Of a stretch of DNA of 64,000 nucleotides, positions 8,977 to 17,015 are shown piece after piece. Numbering within the stretch: the stretch's first letter is position 1; every line of letters starts with the position of its first letter. The translations under genes and the position numbers were made by a program. Under the pieces are notes generated by a model. The model did no database searches and was not told where the DNA came from. It saw nothing but the letters and a program-made list of their open reading frames with translations. Origin of the DNA: Hamadaea flava (lineage in GTDB: Bacteria > Actinomycetota > Actinomycetes > Mycobacteriales > Micromonosporaceae); NCBI RefSeq assembly GCF_024172085.1, contig NZ_JAMZDZ010000001.1, positions 8,432,001 through 8,496,000 on the forward strand. The letters run 5' to 3'.

Positions 8977-10509
8977 TCAGACCTTGGCGAGTTCGCGTTC
9001 CGCCGACGGCTGGGCGATCGCCGTCTGACGCAGGCAGACGAGCGCCGCGACGGCGGCCACCAGCATGATCGCCGCGCTCGTCCACACCGCGGTGTGCATG
9101 CTGGCGACGAACGCCGCACGCGCGGATCGCAGCAGGTCCGACGCCTCGGCCGAGGGCAAGCCAGCAGCGGTGGCGACGGCGCCGCCCATGGTTTCCCGCG
9201 CGGCGGCCGGGACGTCGTCGCTGAGCTGGGCGCGATAGACCGCGGTCGCGACGCTGCCGAGGATCGCGATGCCCAACGCGCCGCCGAACTCGGTCGCGGT
9301 CTCCATCAGGGCCGACGACGCTCCGGCCCGCTCGGCGGGGACGGCACCGACCGCGAGTTCCGTGGCGGTGGACAGCACCACGACGACGCCGGCCACGTAG
9401 AGCGTGGACCCGACCAGCCAAAGCCACAGGCCGGACTCGACCGGGACCGCGCTGAGCACAGCGAACCCGCCGGCGGCGACCAGGAAACCCGCAGCGATGA
9501 TCTTGGCTCGGTCCACTCCGCGCCGGGCCAGCGTGGCAGCGATCGGGGCAGCCGCGCCGACCCCGGCGGACGGCACGAGGCTCCACAGCGCACCCTCGAG
9601 CGGACTCATTCCGAGCACCAACTGCAGGTACTGAGTGGACAGGACCGCGAAACCGATCATCGCGACCGCCGCGAGCAGGCTGACCAGCACCGACCCGGCG
9701 AACGCCCGGCGGCGCAGGATGGCCAGGTCCAGCATCGGATCCGGGCGGCGTCGCTGACGCCGGAGGAACACCACCGCGATCGCCAGACCCGCGACGATGG
9801 CGGCGGCCCTGGTCATGTCGACACCGTGCGCGGCGATCTCCTTGACGCCCCAGATGACCGGCAGGACGGCCGCGATCGAGAGCAGGGCGCTGGCGAGGTC
9901 GAACCGGCCGGGGAAGGCGGCCCGATACTCGGGCAGCAGGATCGGCGCGAGCAAGAGCAGCAGGACCATCGCGGGCACGTTGATGAGGAAGACCGAGCCC
10001 CACCAGAAGTGTTCGAGCAGCAGGCCGCTGACGATCGGACCGAGGGCGATGCCGCTGGTCATCACTCCGGTCCAGACGGCGATCGCGGTGGAGCGCTGCT
10101 TCTCGTCGTGGAACATGTTGCGGATCAGGGCGAGAGTGGAGGGCATCAGGGTCGCCCCGGCGATGCCGAGGATCGCCCGCGCGCCGATCAGCATCGAAGC
10201 GCTGCTGGAGTACGCGGCCAGCGCGGACGCGGCGCTGAACCCGAGCGCTCCGATCAGCAGCAGGCGTCGGCGGCCCATCCGGTCGCCGAGCGCCCCCATG
10301 GTGATCAGGAGCGCGGCGAGCACGAACCCGTAGATGTCGAAGATCCAGAGCTGTTCGGTGCTGCTCGGCGCGAGATCGCGGCTGATGAACGGCACGGTGA
10401 AGTACAGGACCGAGACGTCCATCGAGACCAGCAGCAGCGGCAGGATCAGCACGGCGAGCCCGATCCACTCCCGCCGGCCCGCTCGGGGCGGCGCCATGGT
10501 GTCTTGCAC
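8977..10509 (-). CDS. MFS drug exporter, DHA2 (14-helix) type
   Basis: A 510-residue integral membrane protein with about 14 hydrophobic segments, starting after a short RRE-containing head with LAVLILPLLLVSMDVSVLYF (the DHA2 first helix with its conserved Asp). It has motif A-like GDRMGRRRLLLIGA between helices 2 and 3 and motif C-like GPIVSGLLLEHFWWGSVFLINVP. EmrB/QacA-type exporters expel drugs or cations by proton antiport. The divergent TetR gene and twin palindromes between them indicate substrate-inducible repression. Substrate not predictable. Confidence 0.9.
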   Translation of the reverse strand: MQDTMAPPRAGRREWIGLAVLILPLLLVSMDVSVLYFTVPFISRDLAPSSTEQLWIFDIYGFVLAALLITMGALGDRMGRRRLLLIGALGFSAASALAAYSSSASMLIGARAILGIAGATLMPSTLALIRNMFHDEKQRSTAIAVWTGVMTSGIALGPIVSGLLLEHFWWGSVFLINVPAMVLLLLLAPILLPEYRAAFPGRFDLASALLSIAAVLPVIWGVKEIAAHGVDMTRAAAIVAGLAIAVVFLRRQRRRPDPMLDLAILRRRAFAGSVLVSLLAAVAMIGFAVLSTQYLQLVLGMSPLEGALWSLVPSAGVGAAAPIAATLARRGVDRAKIIAAGFLVAAGGFAVLSAVPVESGLWLWLVGSTLYVAGVVVVLSTATELAVGAVPAERAGASSALMETATEFGGALGIAILGSVATAVYRAQLSDDVPAAARETMGGAVATAAGLPSAEASDLLRSARAAFVASMHTAVWTSAAIMLVAAVAALVCLRQTAIAQPSAERELAKV

Positions 10510-10529
10510 GGTTTCCTCCAGATACGACG

Positions 10530-10577
10530 AGTACTGCGTAAGGCTTACGCGTTACTGTTTAAGTCTTACGCAGTACT
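10530..10577. promoter_or_regulatory. Twin TetR operator between MFS gene and tetR
   Basis: Two overlapping symmetries are visible. The outer arms AGTACTGCGTAAG (10530-10542) and CTTACGCAGTACT (10565-10577) are perfect 13-base inverted repeats. Inside, GCGTAAG-G-CTTACGC (10536-10550) is a perfect palindrome, and GTTTAAG-T-CTTACGC (10557-10571) is a second copy with two mismatches. The two centres are 21 bases apart, i.e. two helical turns, as for cooperative TetR-type dimers. The site covers the MFS promoter and lies 39 bases before the tetR start. Confidence 0.85.
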
Positions 10578-10615
10578 AGGATGAGCGTCAAGCCCCAAAG
10601 AAGAAGGCAGCGTCG

Positions 10616-11377
10616 ATGACCGAGATCAGCAGCCCGGTGCCCAGCGCCTTACAGGCAGCCTGGGGCCTCCGGGAACGGCCCACCAAAGGCCCGAAACCGA
10701 CCCTGACCGCCGACCGCATCGTCACGGTGGCCATCGACATCGCCCGCGCCGAGGGTTATCCCGCGGTCTCCATGCCTCGGATCGCCAACGAACTGTCGTC
10801 CTCCGCGATGGCGCTCTACCGCTACGTCGCCAACAAGGACGAACTCGTCCTGCTGATGATGGAGGCGGCCGTCGGCGAGCCGCCGGAGCCGAAAGCGCCG
10901 GGCGAGACGTGGCGAGCCGCGATCGAGCGATGGGCGTACGCGACGGCCGCGATGTTCCGCGAGCACCCGTGGTTCATGCAGGTCCCGGTCGCCGCTCCGC
11001 CTGCCACACCACGGCAGCTCGCCTGGATGGAGACTGGCCTCAGCGCCCTGACCGACACCGGTCTGGCGGAGACGGAGAAACTGTCGCTGCTCATGCTGAT
11101 CAACGGCTACATCCGCTACGACGCCCTGATCCGCGGGCAGATGATCGAAGCGGCGCGGGCCAGCGGGCAGAGCTTCGAAACGGTGATCGCCGACTTCAGC
11201 GCCGTGCTGCGGCACCTGGTGCAGGCCGACCGATTCCCGTTGCTGCGGCAGGCGATCGACGCCGGCGCGATGGATCAGCCCGACGACCCGAACGCCGACT
11301 TCGCCTTCGGGCTCGCCCGAATCCTGGACGGCATCGCCGTCTTCATCGAGACCCGCGGCCACGCCGCGACGCCATAG
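10616..11377 (+). CDS. TetR/AcrR family repressor
   Basis: A 253-residue regulator with an N-terminal helix-turn-helix: LTADRIVTVAIDIARAEGYPAVSMPRIANELSSSAMALYRYVANKDELVLLMM, where the ALYRYVANKDEL recognition helix is standard for the family. The rest is a helical ligand pocket of the TetR_C type with MFREHPWFMQVP. It is divergent from the MFS exporter and separated by the twin palindrome, so it very probably represses both genes until the exporter substrate binds. The ATG at 10616 follows a GAAGAAGGCAGC ribosome site. Confidence 0.92.
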   Translation: MTEISSPVPSALQAAWGLRERPTKGPKPTLTADRIVTVAIDIARAEGYPAVSMPRIANELSSSAMALYRYVANKDELVLLMMEAAVGEPPEPKAPGETWRAAIERWAYATAAMFREHPWFMQVPVAAPPATPRQLAWMETGLSALTDTGLAETEKLSLLMLINGYIRYDALIRGQMIEAARASGQSFETVIADFSAVLRHLVQADRFPLLRQAIDAGAMDQPDDPNADFAFGLARILDGIAVFIETRGHAATP

Positions 11378-11487
11378 TCAGACGCTTCAACGCAGGTTCT
11401 TCTCCGCCGGCTGTCGAATTCCGCTTCCCCGTTCGACATGTAGACGAGTACGCCGGATGGCGGCGTACCGGGCGAAGGGAAGCGCAC

Positions 11488-12123
11488 ATGAGCCAGGCTT
11501 GGCCGGCGAAGCCGGCGATCGTCACCGCCGACGAGTGGCAGAAACTGCGGTCGGAACTGCTCGCCGCGGAGAAGCAGGCGACCCGCGAACTGGACGCCCT
11601 CGCCGCCCGGCGACGCCGGCTGCCGATGGCCGAGTTCGACACCGGATACACCTTCGCCACCCCGGACGGCCCGCGTACGCTGCTGGACCTGTTCGACGGC
11701 CGGTCACAGCTCGCGTTGTACCAGTTCATGGACCGGGGGCCGGACGAGTTCTGCCAGGGCTGCACCGCCTTCGCGGCCAACATTCCGGAGGCGGGGCCGG
11801 AGCGACTGGCCGCCCGCGACGTCACCTGGGTCATGGCGTCGGACATGCCGTTGCCCCAGATCCAGGCGTACCGGGAGCGGATGGGCTGGACCATGCCGTT
11901 CGTGTCCTCGCACGGCACGACGTTCACCCGCGACTGCGGAGTGGGCGGAGGTTTCCTGCTGAGTGTCTTCCTTCGTGACGGCGACCAGGTCTACCGCACC
12001 TACACCACGACCTCGCGCGGGGTCGACCGGCTCCTGTGGGTGCACAGCATCCTCGACCTGACCCCGTACGGGCGGCAGCAAGCCTGGGAGGACTCGCCCG
12101 AAGGCTGGCCGCAGACCTACTGA
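11488..12123 (+). CDS. DUF899 family (thioredoxin-like) protein
   Basis: A 211-residue cytoplasmic protein. Family marks are the N-terminal W(x)KLRSELLAAEKQATRELDALAARRRRLPM, then FDTGYTF, LFDGRSQLALYQFM, CQGCTAFAANI and the C-terminal YTTTSRGVDRL. DUF899 proteins have a thioredoxin-like fold of unknown activity; a CxxC (CQGC) motif is present at about residue 90. The ATG at 11488 is preceded by AAGGGA at 9 bases. The frame is open upstream but lacks family similarity there. Monocistronic or loosely linked to tetR. Confidence 0.85.
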   Translation: MSQAWPAKPAIVTADEWQKLRSELLAAEKQATRELDALAARRRRLPMAEFDTGYTFATPDGPRTLLDLFDGRSQLALYQFMDRGPDEFCQGCTAFAANIPEAGPERLAARDVTWVMASDMPLPQIQAYRERMGWTMPFVSSHGTTFTRDCGVGGGFLLSVFLRDGDQVYRTYTTTSRGVDRLLWVHSILDLTPYGRQQAWEDSPEGWPQTY

Positions 12124-12141
12124 CGGCTGAGCTGCCGGTCG

Positions 12142-12537
12142 CTAGGAAACAAGCGCCTGCGCTGTGGCTCGGTCGATGGCGACAGATGTCTCGCTGGTCG
12201 CGCAGTTGACCAGGATTCCGTCGCCATCGGCGCTGCCTGCTGCCATCTGGAGCAGGACTTCACCGGACAGCCCGGCGTTGAATTGCGGCCCATAGGTACG
12301 CAGGAAGATCTCGGGGTCGGCGTAGGCCAGGATTCGCGTCCGGCCGCCGTGCTGGGTGGACCCGACGGTCATATCTCCTCCGGCGACGAAGCCGCCTCGC
12401 CCGTCCGGGACGGGGGTGCCGTTCATCATCACACCGACCGTCGAGACGCGAAACACCGCCAGAAATCGGTCGTACGCGTCCGGGACCGACCCGGCGACGA
12501 GGTCACTGATGGCGTCGGAAAGCGGCGTCTGGCTCAT
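12142..12537 (-). CDS. SseB-like domain protein
   Basis: A 131-residue soluble protein with a single domain that looks like the SseB N-terminal domain: DAYDRFLAVFRVSTVGVMMNG at the start, then GGRTRILAYADPEIFLRTYG and GDGILVNCATSETSVAIDRATAQAL at the end. SseB-like proteins are common and functionally obscure in actinomycetes. It is convergent with the DUF899 gene (18 bases apart). The family call rests on the pattern of a strand, a FxxPE-like turn and a C-terminal I-N-P/C strand, so it is moderate. Confidence 0.55.
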   Translation of the reverse strand: MSQTPLSDAISDLVAGSVPDAYDRFLAVFRVSTVGVMMNGTPVPDGRGGFVAGGDMTVGSTQHGGRTRILAYADPEIFLRTYGPQFNAGLSGEVLLQMAAGSADGDGILVNCATSETSVAIDRATAQALVS

Positions 12538-12587
12538 GCGCCGGAACGATAGCGGGTCCTCACGGGTGTGTGCGCACTCGGAATCTG

Positions 12588-13094
12588 CTAGAGGCCGAGG
12601 TGGACCGGCTGGTCCGGTGCCCCCGCGGTGAGCAGCGCCGTCAAGGGTGTCGTGAGGTCGCGGGGCGAGAACAGCTCAGCTCCCGTATGACCGGCGATCT
12701 CCGAGAGCCGCCACCACCGGAACGCGCCCAGGTTCTCCTCTGCTGCGAGGTGGTCGTCGGTCAGCTCGCCGCGGGGCTGGAAGTGGTTCGTGCGGATGAG
12801 GAAGTAGTCGTTGACGAGGCCGTCGAAGCCCGGTGCCTGGTCGACGGCAACGATTTCCTGGTGCCAAACGTGCGGCGGGTCGGCGGTGATCACCAGCCCG
12901 GTCTCTTCCCGCAGTTCACGGCGCAACGCCGTCAGCCGGTCCTCACCGGGTTCGATGCCGCCGCCGGGGGCCGCCCAGACGGCCTTGGCCTGCGCCGGCA
13001 CCGCCGGGTGTGGAAAGTCGAATCGGCAAAGCAGGACGCGGTCGTCCTCGTCCAGGATGATCGCGCGGACGGCGCGCCGCAGCTTCAGTGTCAT
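12588..13094 (-). CDS. NUDIX hydrolase
   Basis: A 168-residue hydrolase with a full Nudix box, GGGIEPGEDRLTALRREL followed by REETGL (residues about 44-67), which binds the metal and cleaves nucleoside diphosphate-X bonds. The N-terminal RRAVRAIILDEDDRVLLCRF strand and W-x-APGGG lead-in are normal. Aromatic NDYFLIRTNHF and RWWRLSEIA resemble 8-oxo-dGTP or ADP-sugar hydrolases, but substrate cannot be set. It lies 50 bases upstream of the SseB-like gene on the same strand, possibly co-transcribed. Confidence 0.9.
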   Translation of the reverse strand: MTLKLRRAVRAIILDEDDRVLLCRFDFPHPAVPAQAKAVWAAPGGGIEPGEDRLTALRRELREETGLVITADPPHVWHQEIVAVDQAPGFDGLVNDYFLIRTNHFQPRGELTDDHLAAEENLGAFRWWRLSEIAGHTGAELFSPRDLTTPLTALLTAGAPDQPVHLGL

Positions 13095-13182
13095 GGCAGG
13101 TCAAACCCGGTGGCGAGGCGGACGATGATCGGCATCGACGCAGACTATCAGCCGCCGAAGGGACCCTTTCCATCCGCCTAGC

Positions 13183-13230
13183 TGTATGTACCTTGACGGT
13201 TACGTAACCAAGTTGGTACGTTCACATACA
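13183..13230 (+). promoter_or_regulatory. ArsR promoter with palindromic operator, probably leaderless
   Basis: TTGACG (13193-13198) and TACGTT (13217-13222) with 18 bases between form a sigma-A-like promoter. The 12-base perfect palindrome GGTTACGTAACC (13198-13209) fills the spacer, and TGTATGT (13183-13189) pairs with ACATACA (13224-13230) around it. The ATG at 13230 is only 7 bases past the -10 element and lacks a ribosome site, so the transcript is expected to start at or next to the A of ATG. Confidence 0.65.
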
Positions 13231-13556
13231 TGGAAGCAGCATTGCGGGCACTGGCCGATCCGAGCCGGCGGGCGATGGTCGAGCGGATGGCTCGCGGTCC
13301 GGTCACGGTCGGAGAACTGGACGCGATGCTGGCGATCGCGCGGCCGGGAGTGTCCCGGCATCTGCGAGTGCTGCGGGAGGCGGGACTCGTCGACGTACGC
13401 CAGGACGCGCAACGCCGGGTCTACAGCCTCCGGCCCCAGCCGCTCGCCGAGATCGACGAATGGCTCGCCTCCTATCGGTCGCTGTGGGAGCAGCGGCTGG
13501 ACGCCCTGCATAGCGAGATCGCCCGAGGGAAACGTCAGCGAAGGAGCGCTTCATGA
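13230..13556 (+). CDS. ArsR-family regulator (MTase/SRPBCC-linked type)
   Basis: A 108-residue winged-helix protein: LRALADPSRRAMVERMARGPVTVGELDAMLAIARPGVSRHLRVLREAGLVDVRQDAQRRVYSL covers helix-turn-helix and wing. It lacks the CxC metal site of true ArsR/SmtB. It overlaps the next gene by ATGA, the usual pairing of this ArsR subgroup with an AHSA1/SRPBCC protein. The palindrome inside its own promoter suggests autorepression. Confidence 0.9.
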   Translation: MEAALRALADPSRRAMVERMARGPVTVGELDAMLAIARPGVSRHLRVLREAGLVDVRQDAQRRVYSLRPQPLAEIDEWLASYRSLWEQRLDALHSEIARGKRQRRSAS

Positions 13557-14107
13557 CCGACAACACGCGCACAGACGTCCGCGTACTGGGCAGCCTCCGG
13601 TCGTCGGCTGGCCGGGGTGTCGTCCGCATCGAGGACCGCTACGACACCGACATCGACGACCTCTGGTCGGCGGTCACCCAACCCGAGCGGCTGGCCCGCT
13701 GGTGGGGACGTGTGGAAGGCGATCTCCGTCCAGGTGGGGAGATCCGGCTGTTCGTCACCTCCGCCGGACTGGAGTCGGTGGGTCGCGTGGAGATTTGCGA
13801 ACCGCCACAGCGACTCCGGGTGATCAGCCGGGAGACCGAGGAGAGCCGGGCTGCCGGCGGCCCGGACGCGCCGCCGGCCTTCGACTCCGTCACAGAGGTG
13901 GCACTGACCGCGGACGGCGACCACACCATCCTGGTCATCGAAGTCTCGGGGCTGCCGTTGGACAAGGTCGCCTTCTACGGGGCGGGATGGCAGATCCACG
14001 CCGAGAACCTGGCCGCGTACGTGACCGGGCGCGAGCGTGGCGACGAACAAGCACGGTGGGGCGAACTCGTCCCTTCCTATCAGGACCTCGCGGCTCATCT
14101 GGCGTGA
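13553..14107 (+). CDS. SRPBCC/AHSA1 domain protein
   Basis: A 184-residue START-like fold protein. The pattern IEDRYDTDIDDLWSAVTQPERLARWWGRVEGDLRPGGEIRLF, followed by RVEICEPPQRLRVI and the C-terminal GAGWQIHAENLAAYV helix, is that of the AHSA1 (activator of Hsp90 homologue-like) group, whose beta-barrel holds hydrophobic ligands. It is translationally coupled to the ArsR-type regulator. Such pairs are common but their ligand is rarely known. No signal peptide. Confidence 0.87.
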   Translation: MTDNTRTDVRVLGSLRSSAGRGVVRIEDRYDTDIDDLWSAVTQPERLARWWGRVEGDLRPGGEIRLFVTSAGLESVGRVEICEPPQRLRVISRETEESRAAGGPDAPPAFDSVTEVALTADGDHTILVIEVSGLPLDKVAFYGAGWQIHAENLAAYVTGRERGDEQARWGELVPSYQDLAAHLA

Positions 14108-14153
14108 CACCCGCGATCGGCGAAGTAGTGGCTGGACGTCTGGGTGCACGGTG

Positions 14154-14192
14154 AACGCGCGCGGGGAGGACGCCGTCCTCCCCGCGCGCGTT
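14154..14192. terminator. Bidirectional hairpin terminator
   Basis: Perfect 17-base arms (14154-14170, AACGCGCGCGGGGAGGA, and 14176-14192) with a 5-base loop lie between the convergent SRPBCC gene and ABC-transporter operon and can stop both. Confidence 0.9.
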
Positions 14193-14202
14193 GTGGATCG
14201 GA

Positions 14203-15234
14203 TCAGCCGGCGGCCTTGACGAAGTCCGTGGTGAAGGTCTTGCTCAGGTCGATCGATCCGGCCTTCTGCACGTCGGGGTTGGACTCCTTGAGCACGTCGA
14301 GCACGGTCTGCGGACCGTCGGCCGGCATGACGCCGTCGGCGGTGAACATGCCCTTGGAGTCGTTGATCGACTGCTCGTAGAGCTTCACGTCGCTACCGGC
14401 GTAGTCGGCGGGCATCTTCGCGGCGATCTCGGCGGCGGTGTGGGTGTTGATGAACGCCAGCGTCTTGACGAACGCGGTGGCCAGCTTCTGGATCGCTTCC
14501 TTGTGGGCGGCCACGTAGTCACACGGCATGTAGAGCGACGCGCCCGGGTAGAGCCCGCCGAGGGCGGCCTTGGTGCCCTCCTCGGTACGCAGGTCGATGA
14601 TGACCTTGCCCTTGCCGGTGCTGACCAGCTTGGCGATCGTCGGGTCGGTGGTCATCCCGGCGTCGATGCCGCCGTTGTCGATGGCGGCGATGAAGGTGGC
14701 GCCCGCGCCCGCCTTGACCGTGGTGTACTGCGACTTCTGGACGCCGTTGCGGACGGCCAGCGCTTGGGTGAGCATGTCGGTCGAGGAGCCGGGGCTGGTC
14801 ACGCCGAGCTTCTTGCCCGCGAAGTCCTTGGCTGAGGACAGCGTCGCGGCTTTGCTCGTCGCGACGACCTCCGCCTCGCCGGGCACGTCGGCGAACTGCA
14901 CGACGCTCTCGACGCACTTGCCCTTGGCCTGCAGGTGGACGGTGTGGTCGTAGAAGCCGACGACGCCGTCCACCTGACCGGCCAGCATCATCGTCTCGGC
15001 GTCCGCGCCGGACGGTTCGCTCTTGAGGTCGACGGTGATGCCGGCGTCCTTGAAATAGCCGAGCTGCTCGGTCAGCTTGGCCGGCAGGTAGATCACCTTG
15101 TCCAGACCGCCGACCATGATCGTGATCTTGTCGGTGGAGCCGCTGCCCGACTGAGCCGCCGGCGACTGGCCCCGGCAGGCCGACAGTCCCAGGACCAGCG
15201 CCGGGAGGGCCAGCAGTGCGATTGATTTACGCAT
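14203..15234 (-). CDS. ABC transporter substrate-binding lipoprotein (NitT/TauT, NMT1-like)
   Basis: A 343-residue extracytoplasmic binding protein with a lipoprotein signal: Arg/Lys head, hydrophobic LLALPALVLG and lipobox LSAC with the Cys at residue 20. The mature part has the SsuA/NMT1 pattern: KITIMVGGLDKVIYLPAKLTEQLGYFKDAGITVDL, then GVVGFYDHTVHLQAKG and LGVTSPGSSTDML. Family members bind nitrate, sulfonates, thiamine precursors or riboflavin precursors; the ligand is not evident. First gene of a minus-strand operon of binding protein, permease and ATPase would be expected from the 3' end, but here the ATPase gene is first and this gene last. Confidence 0.88.
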   Translation of the reverse strand: MRKSIALLALPALVLGLSACRGQSPAAQSGSGSTDKITIMVGGLDKVIYLPAKLTEQLGYFKDAGITVDLKSEPSGADAETMMLAGQVDGVVGFYDHTVHLQAKGKCVESVVQFADVPGEAEVVATSKAATLSSAKDFAGKKLGVTSPGSSTDMLTQALAVRNGVQKSQYTTVKAGAGATFIAAIDNGGIDAGMTTDPTIAKLVSTGKGKVIIDLRTEEGTKAALGGLYPGASLYMPCDYVAAHKEAIQKLATAFVKTLAFINTHTAAEIAAKMPADYAGSDVKLYEQSINDSKGMFTADGVMPADGPQTVLDVLKESNPDVQKAGSIDLSKTFTTDFVKAAG

Positions 15235-15261
15235 GGCGAATCCTTTGTGAGAGAGGGGGGA

Positions 15262-16101
15262 TCAGCGAGGTTGCCAGCGGGTGAGCCGGCGCTCGACGAG
15301 GGTGAGGACCGCCTCGGCCAGCAGCGCCAGCGCGGTCATGATGATCATGGCGGCGTAGATGCCGGCCGAGTCGAAGGTGCCCTGCGAGTGGGCGATGAGC
15401 ATGCCGAGGCCCTTGTCGGCCCCGGTGTACTCGCCGACGATCGCGCCGATCAACGCGAACCCGAACGCGGTGTGCAGGCTGGCGAGGATCCAGGAGGTTG
15501 CGCTGGGCAGCACGACGGTACGCATCATCTGCAGCCGGGACGCGCCGAGGATGCGGCTGTTGTCGTCGATGACCTTCGGTACTTCCCGGGCGCCCTGGAA
15601 GGCGTTGAAGAAGACGCCGAAGAAGACCAGCACGAACGCGGTCGCCACCTTCGAACTCATGCCGAAGCCGAACCAGATGACGAACAGCGAGGCCAGCACG
15701 ATCCGGGGGATGGCGTTGGCGGCCTTGATGAACGGCGCGAGCACGTCGGACAGGAACCGGGACCGCCCCAGGACGACGCCGAGGAGCACGCCGACGATCG
15801 CGCCGAGGGCGAACCCGTACACCGCCTCCTGGAGGGTGTAGCTGATCTGGAGCCAGATGCTGCCGTAGGAGGTGCCCTCGGTGAACCAGTCGACCAGCTT
15901 CTGCCCGATCAGACTCGGCTTGGAGTAGAAGAACGGGTCGATCCAGTAGGTCCCGGCGATCTCCCACGACCCGAGCCACAACGCGACCAGGAGTACGCGG
16001 CCGGCGTACACGGTCCAGCGGCGGTCCTTCGGGGTTCGGATGGTGATCTCGGCGGCGCGGCTGTCCGCCAGTGCGATGCCGATGTCAGCCACGGCGGGCA
16101 C
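15262..16101 (-). CDS. ABC transporter permease (NitT/TauT type)
   Basis: A 279-residue membrane protein with about six hydrophobic segments. The cytoplasmic coupling motif is FNAFQGAREVPKVIDDNSRILGASRLQMMRTVVLPSATSWILASL, containing the EAA pattern (...GAS....LP). The N-terminal helix has LLVALWLGSWEIAG and a C-terminal MIIMTALALLAEAVL. It overlaps the ATPase gene by 17 bases and is 27 bases upstream of the binding-protein gene. Confidence 0.88.
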   Translation of the reverse strand: MPAVADIGIALADSRAAEITIRTPKDRRWTVYAGRVLLVALWLGSWEIAGTYWIDPFFYSKPSLIGQKLVDWFTEGTSYGSIWLQISYTLQEAVYGFALGAIVGVLLGVVLGRSRFLSDVLAPFIKAANAIPRIVLASLFVIWFGFGMSSKVATAFVLVFFGVFFNAFQGAREVPKVIDDNSRILGASRLQMMRTVVLPSATSWILASLHTAFGFALIGAIVGEYTGADKGLGMLIAHSQGTFDSAGIYAAMIIMTALALLAEAVLTLVERRLTRWQPR

Positions 16102-16894
16102 CCCTTTCGCGGGCGATCTCGACTTCTTCGCGCAACGAGTTCCAGACCTCGCGGTAGAGGTCGAGGAACGCCGGGTCGAGCCGGATGGCCTCGACGTCGC
16201 GCGGGCGGGGCAGCGTCACCGGGACGATCGACTTCACGGTGGCGGGGGCGGCGGTCATCACCACGACCCGGTCGGCCAGCGCGATCGCCTCGGTCAGGTC
16301 GTGGGTGACGAAGACGACCGCGGCGCCGGTCCCGGCCCACAGCCGCAGCAGTTCGGCCTGCATCAGCTCCCGGGTCTGCACGTCGAGCGCGCCGAACGGC
16401 TCGTCCATGAGCAGGATCTCCGGCTCGGTGATCAACGTCTGGGCCATCGCGACCCGTTTGCGCATGCCGCCGGACAACTGATGCGGGTAGTACTTCTCGA
16501 AGCCGCCCAGGCCGACCCGATCGATCCACTCCCGGGCCCGCTCGCGCGCCTGTGCCTTGGGCACCCCGCGATACCGCAGGCCGAGGGCCACGTTGTCGAC
16601 GACCGTCCGCCACGGCAGCGTCGCGTCCTGCTGGAACATGTAGCCGACCTTGCCGGGGAGGCCGGTGACCGGCGTACCGGCGACGGCGACCTCGCCCGCG
16701 CTGGCCGGTTCCAGCCCGGAGATCAGCGCCAGCGTGGTGGACTTGCCGCAGCCGGTCGGGCCGACCACGGTGACGAACTCGCCCGGCGCGACGTCGAGGG
16801 TGACCTCGCGCATGGCGGTGAAGGTGCCGCCCCCGGCCGCGGGGAACACCTTGGTCGCCCGTTGCAGCCGGATGGCGGATGTGGTCTGGGTCAT
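16085..16894 (-). CDS. ABC transporter ATPase (NitT/TauT type)
   Basis: A 269-residue nucleotide-binding subunit. Walker A is GPTGCGKSTT, the signature is LSGGMRKRVAMAQ, Walker B is ILLMDEPFGALD and the switch His is in FVTHDLTEAI. The start MTQTTSAIRLQRATKVF at 16894 is chosen because similarity begins there, although the frame stays open for another 84 codons upstream. It is the first gene of the operon and lies 121 bases from the divergent CitA-type kinase, so promoters for both sit in that gap. Confidence 0.88.
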   Translation of the reverse strand: MTQTTSAIRLQRATKVFPAAGGGTFTAMREVTLDVAPGEFVTVVGPTGCGKSTTLALISGLEPASAGEVAVAGTPVTGLPGKVGYMFQQDATLPWRTVVDNVALGLRYRGVPKAQARERAREWIDRVGLGGFEKYYPHQLSGGMRKRVAMAQTLITEPEILLMDEPFGALDVQTRELMQAELLRLWAGTGAAVVFVTHDLTEAIALADRVVVMTAAPATVKSIVPVTLPRPRDVEAIRLDPAFLDLYREVWNSLREEVEIARERGARRG

Positions 16895-17015
16895 AGCGGC
16901 AGACCGTAGAGGTGACCGAAAGGTTTCCGCGCGGTTTCGTCCATTGCGCGGCCAAGTTACGTAGATGGCGTTCTGCGCATTCTGCTCACCGCGTTTTCCC
17001 AGGTAGTTTGACGGC

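Noticed and set aside
8134-10584. 816-codon plus-strand frame over the GNAT-ligase and MFS genes
   Set aside because: Composition is Arg/Asp/Gly/Gln-rich without hydrophobic core, and it runs across a terminator and operator; antisense artefact.
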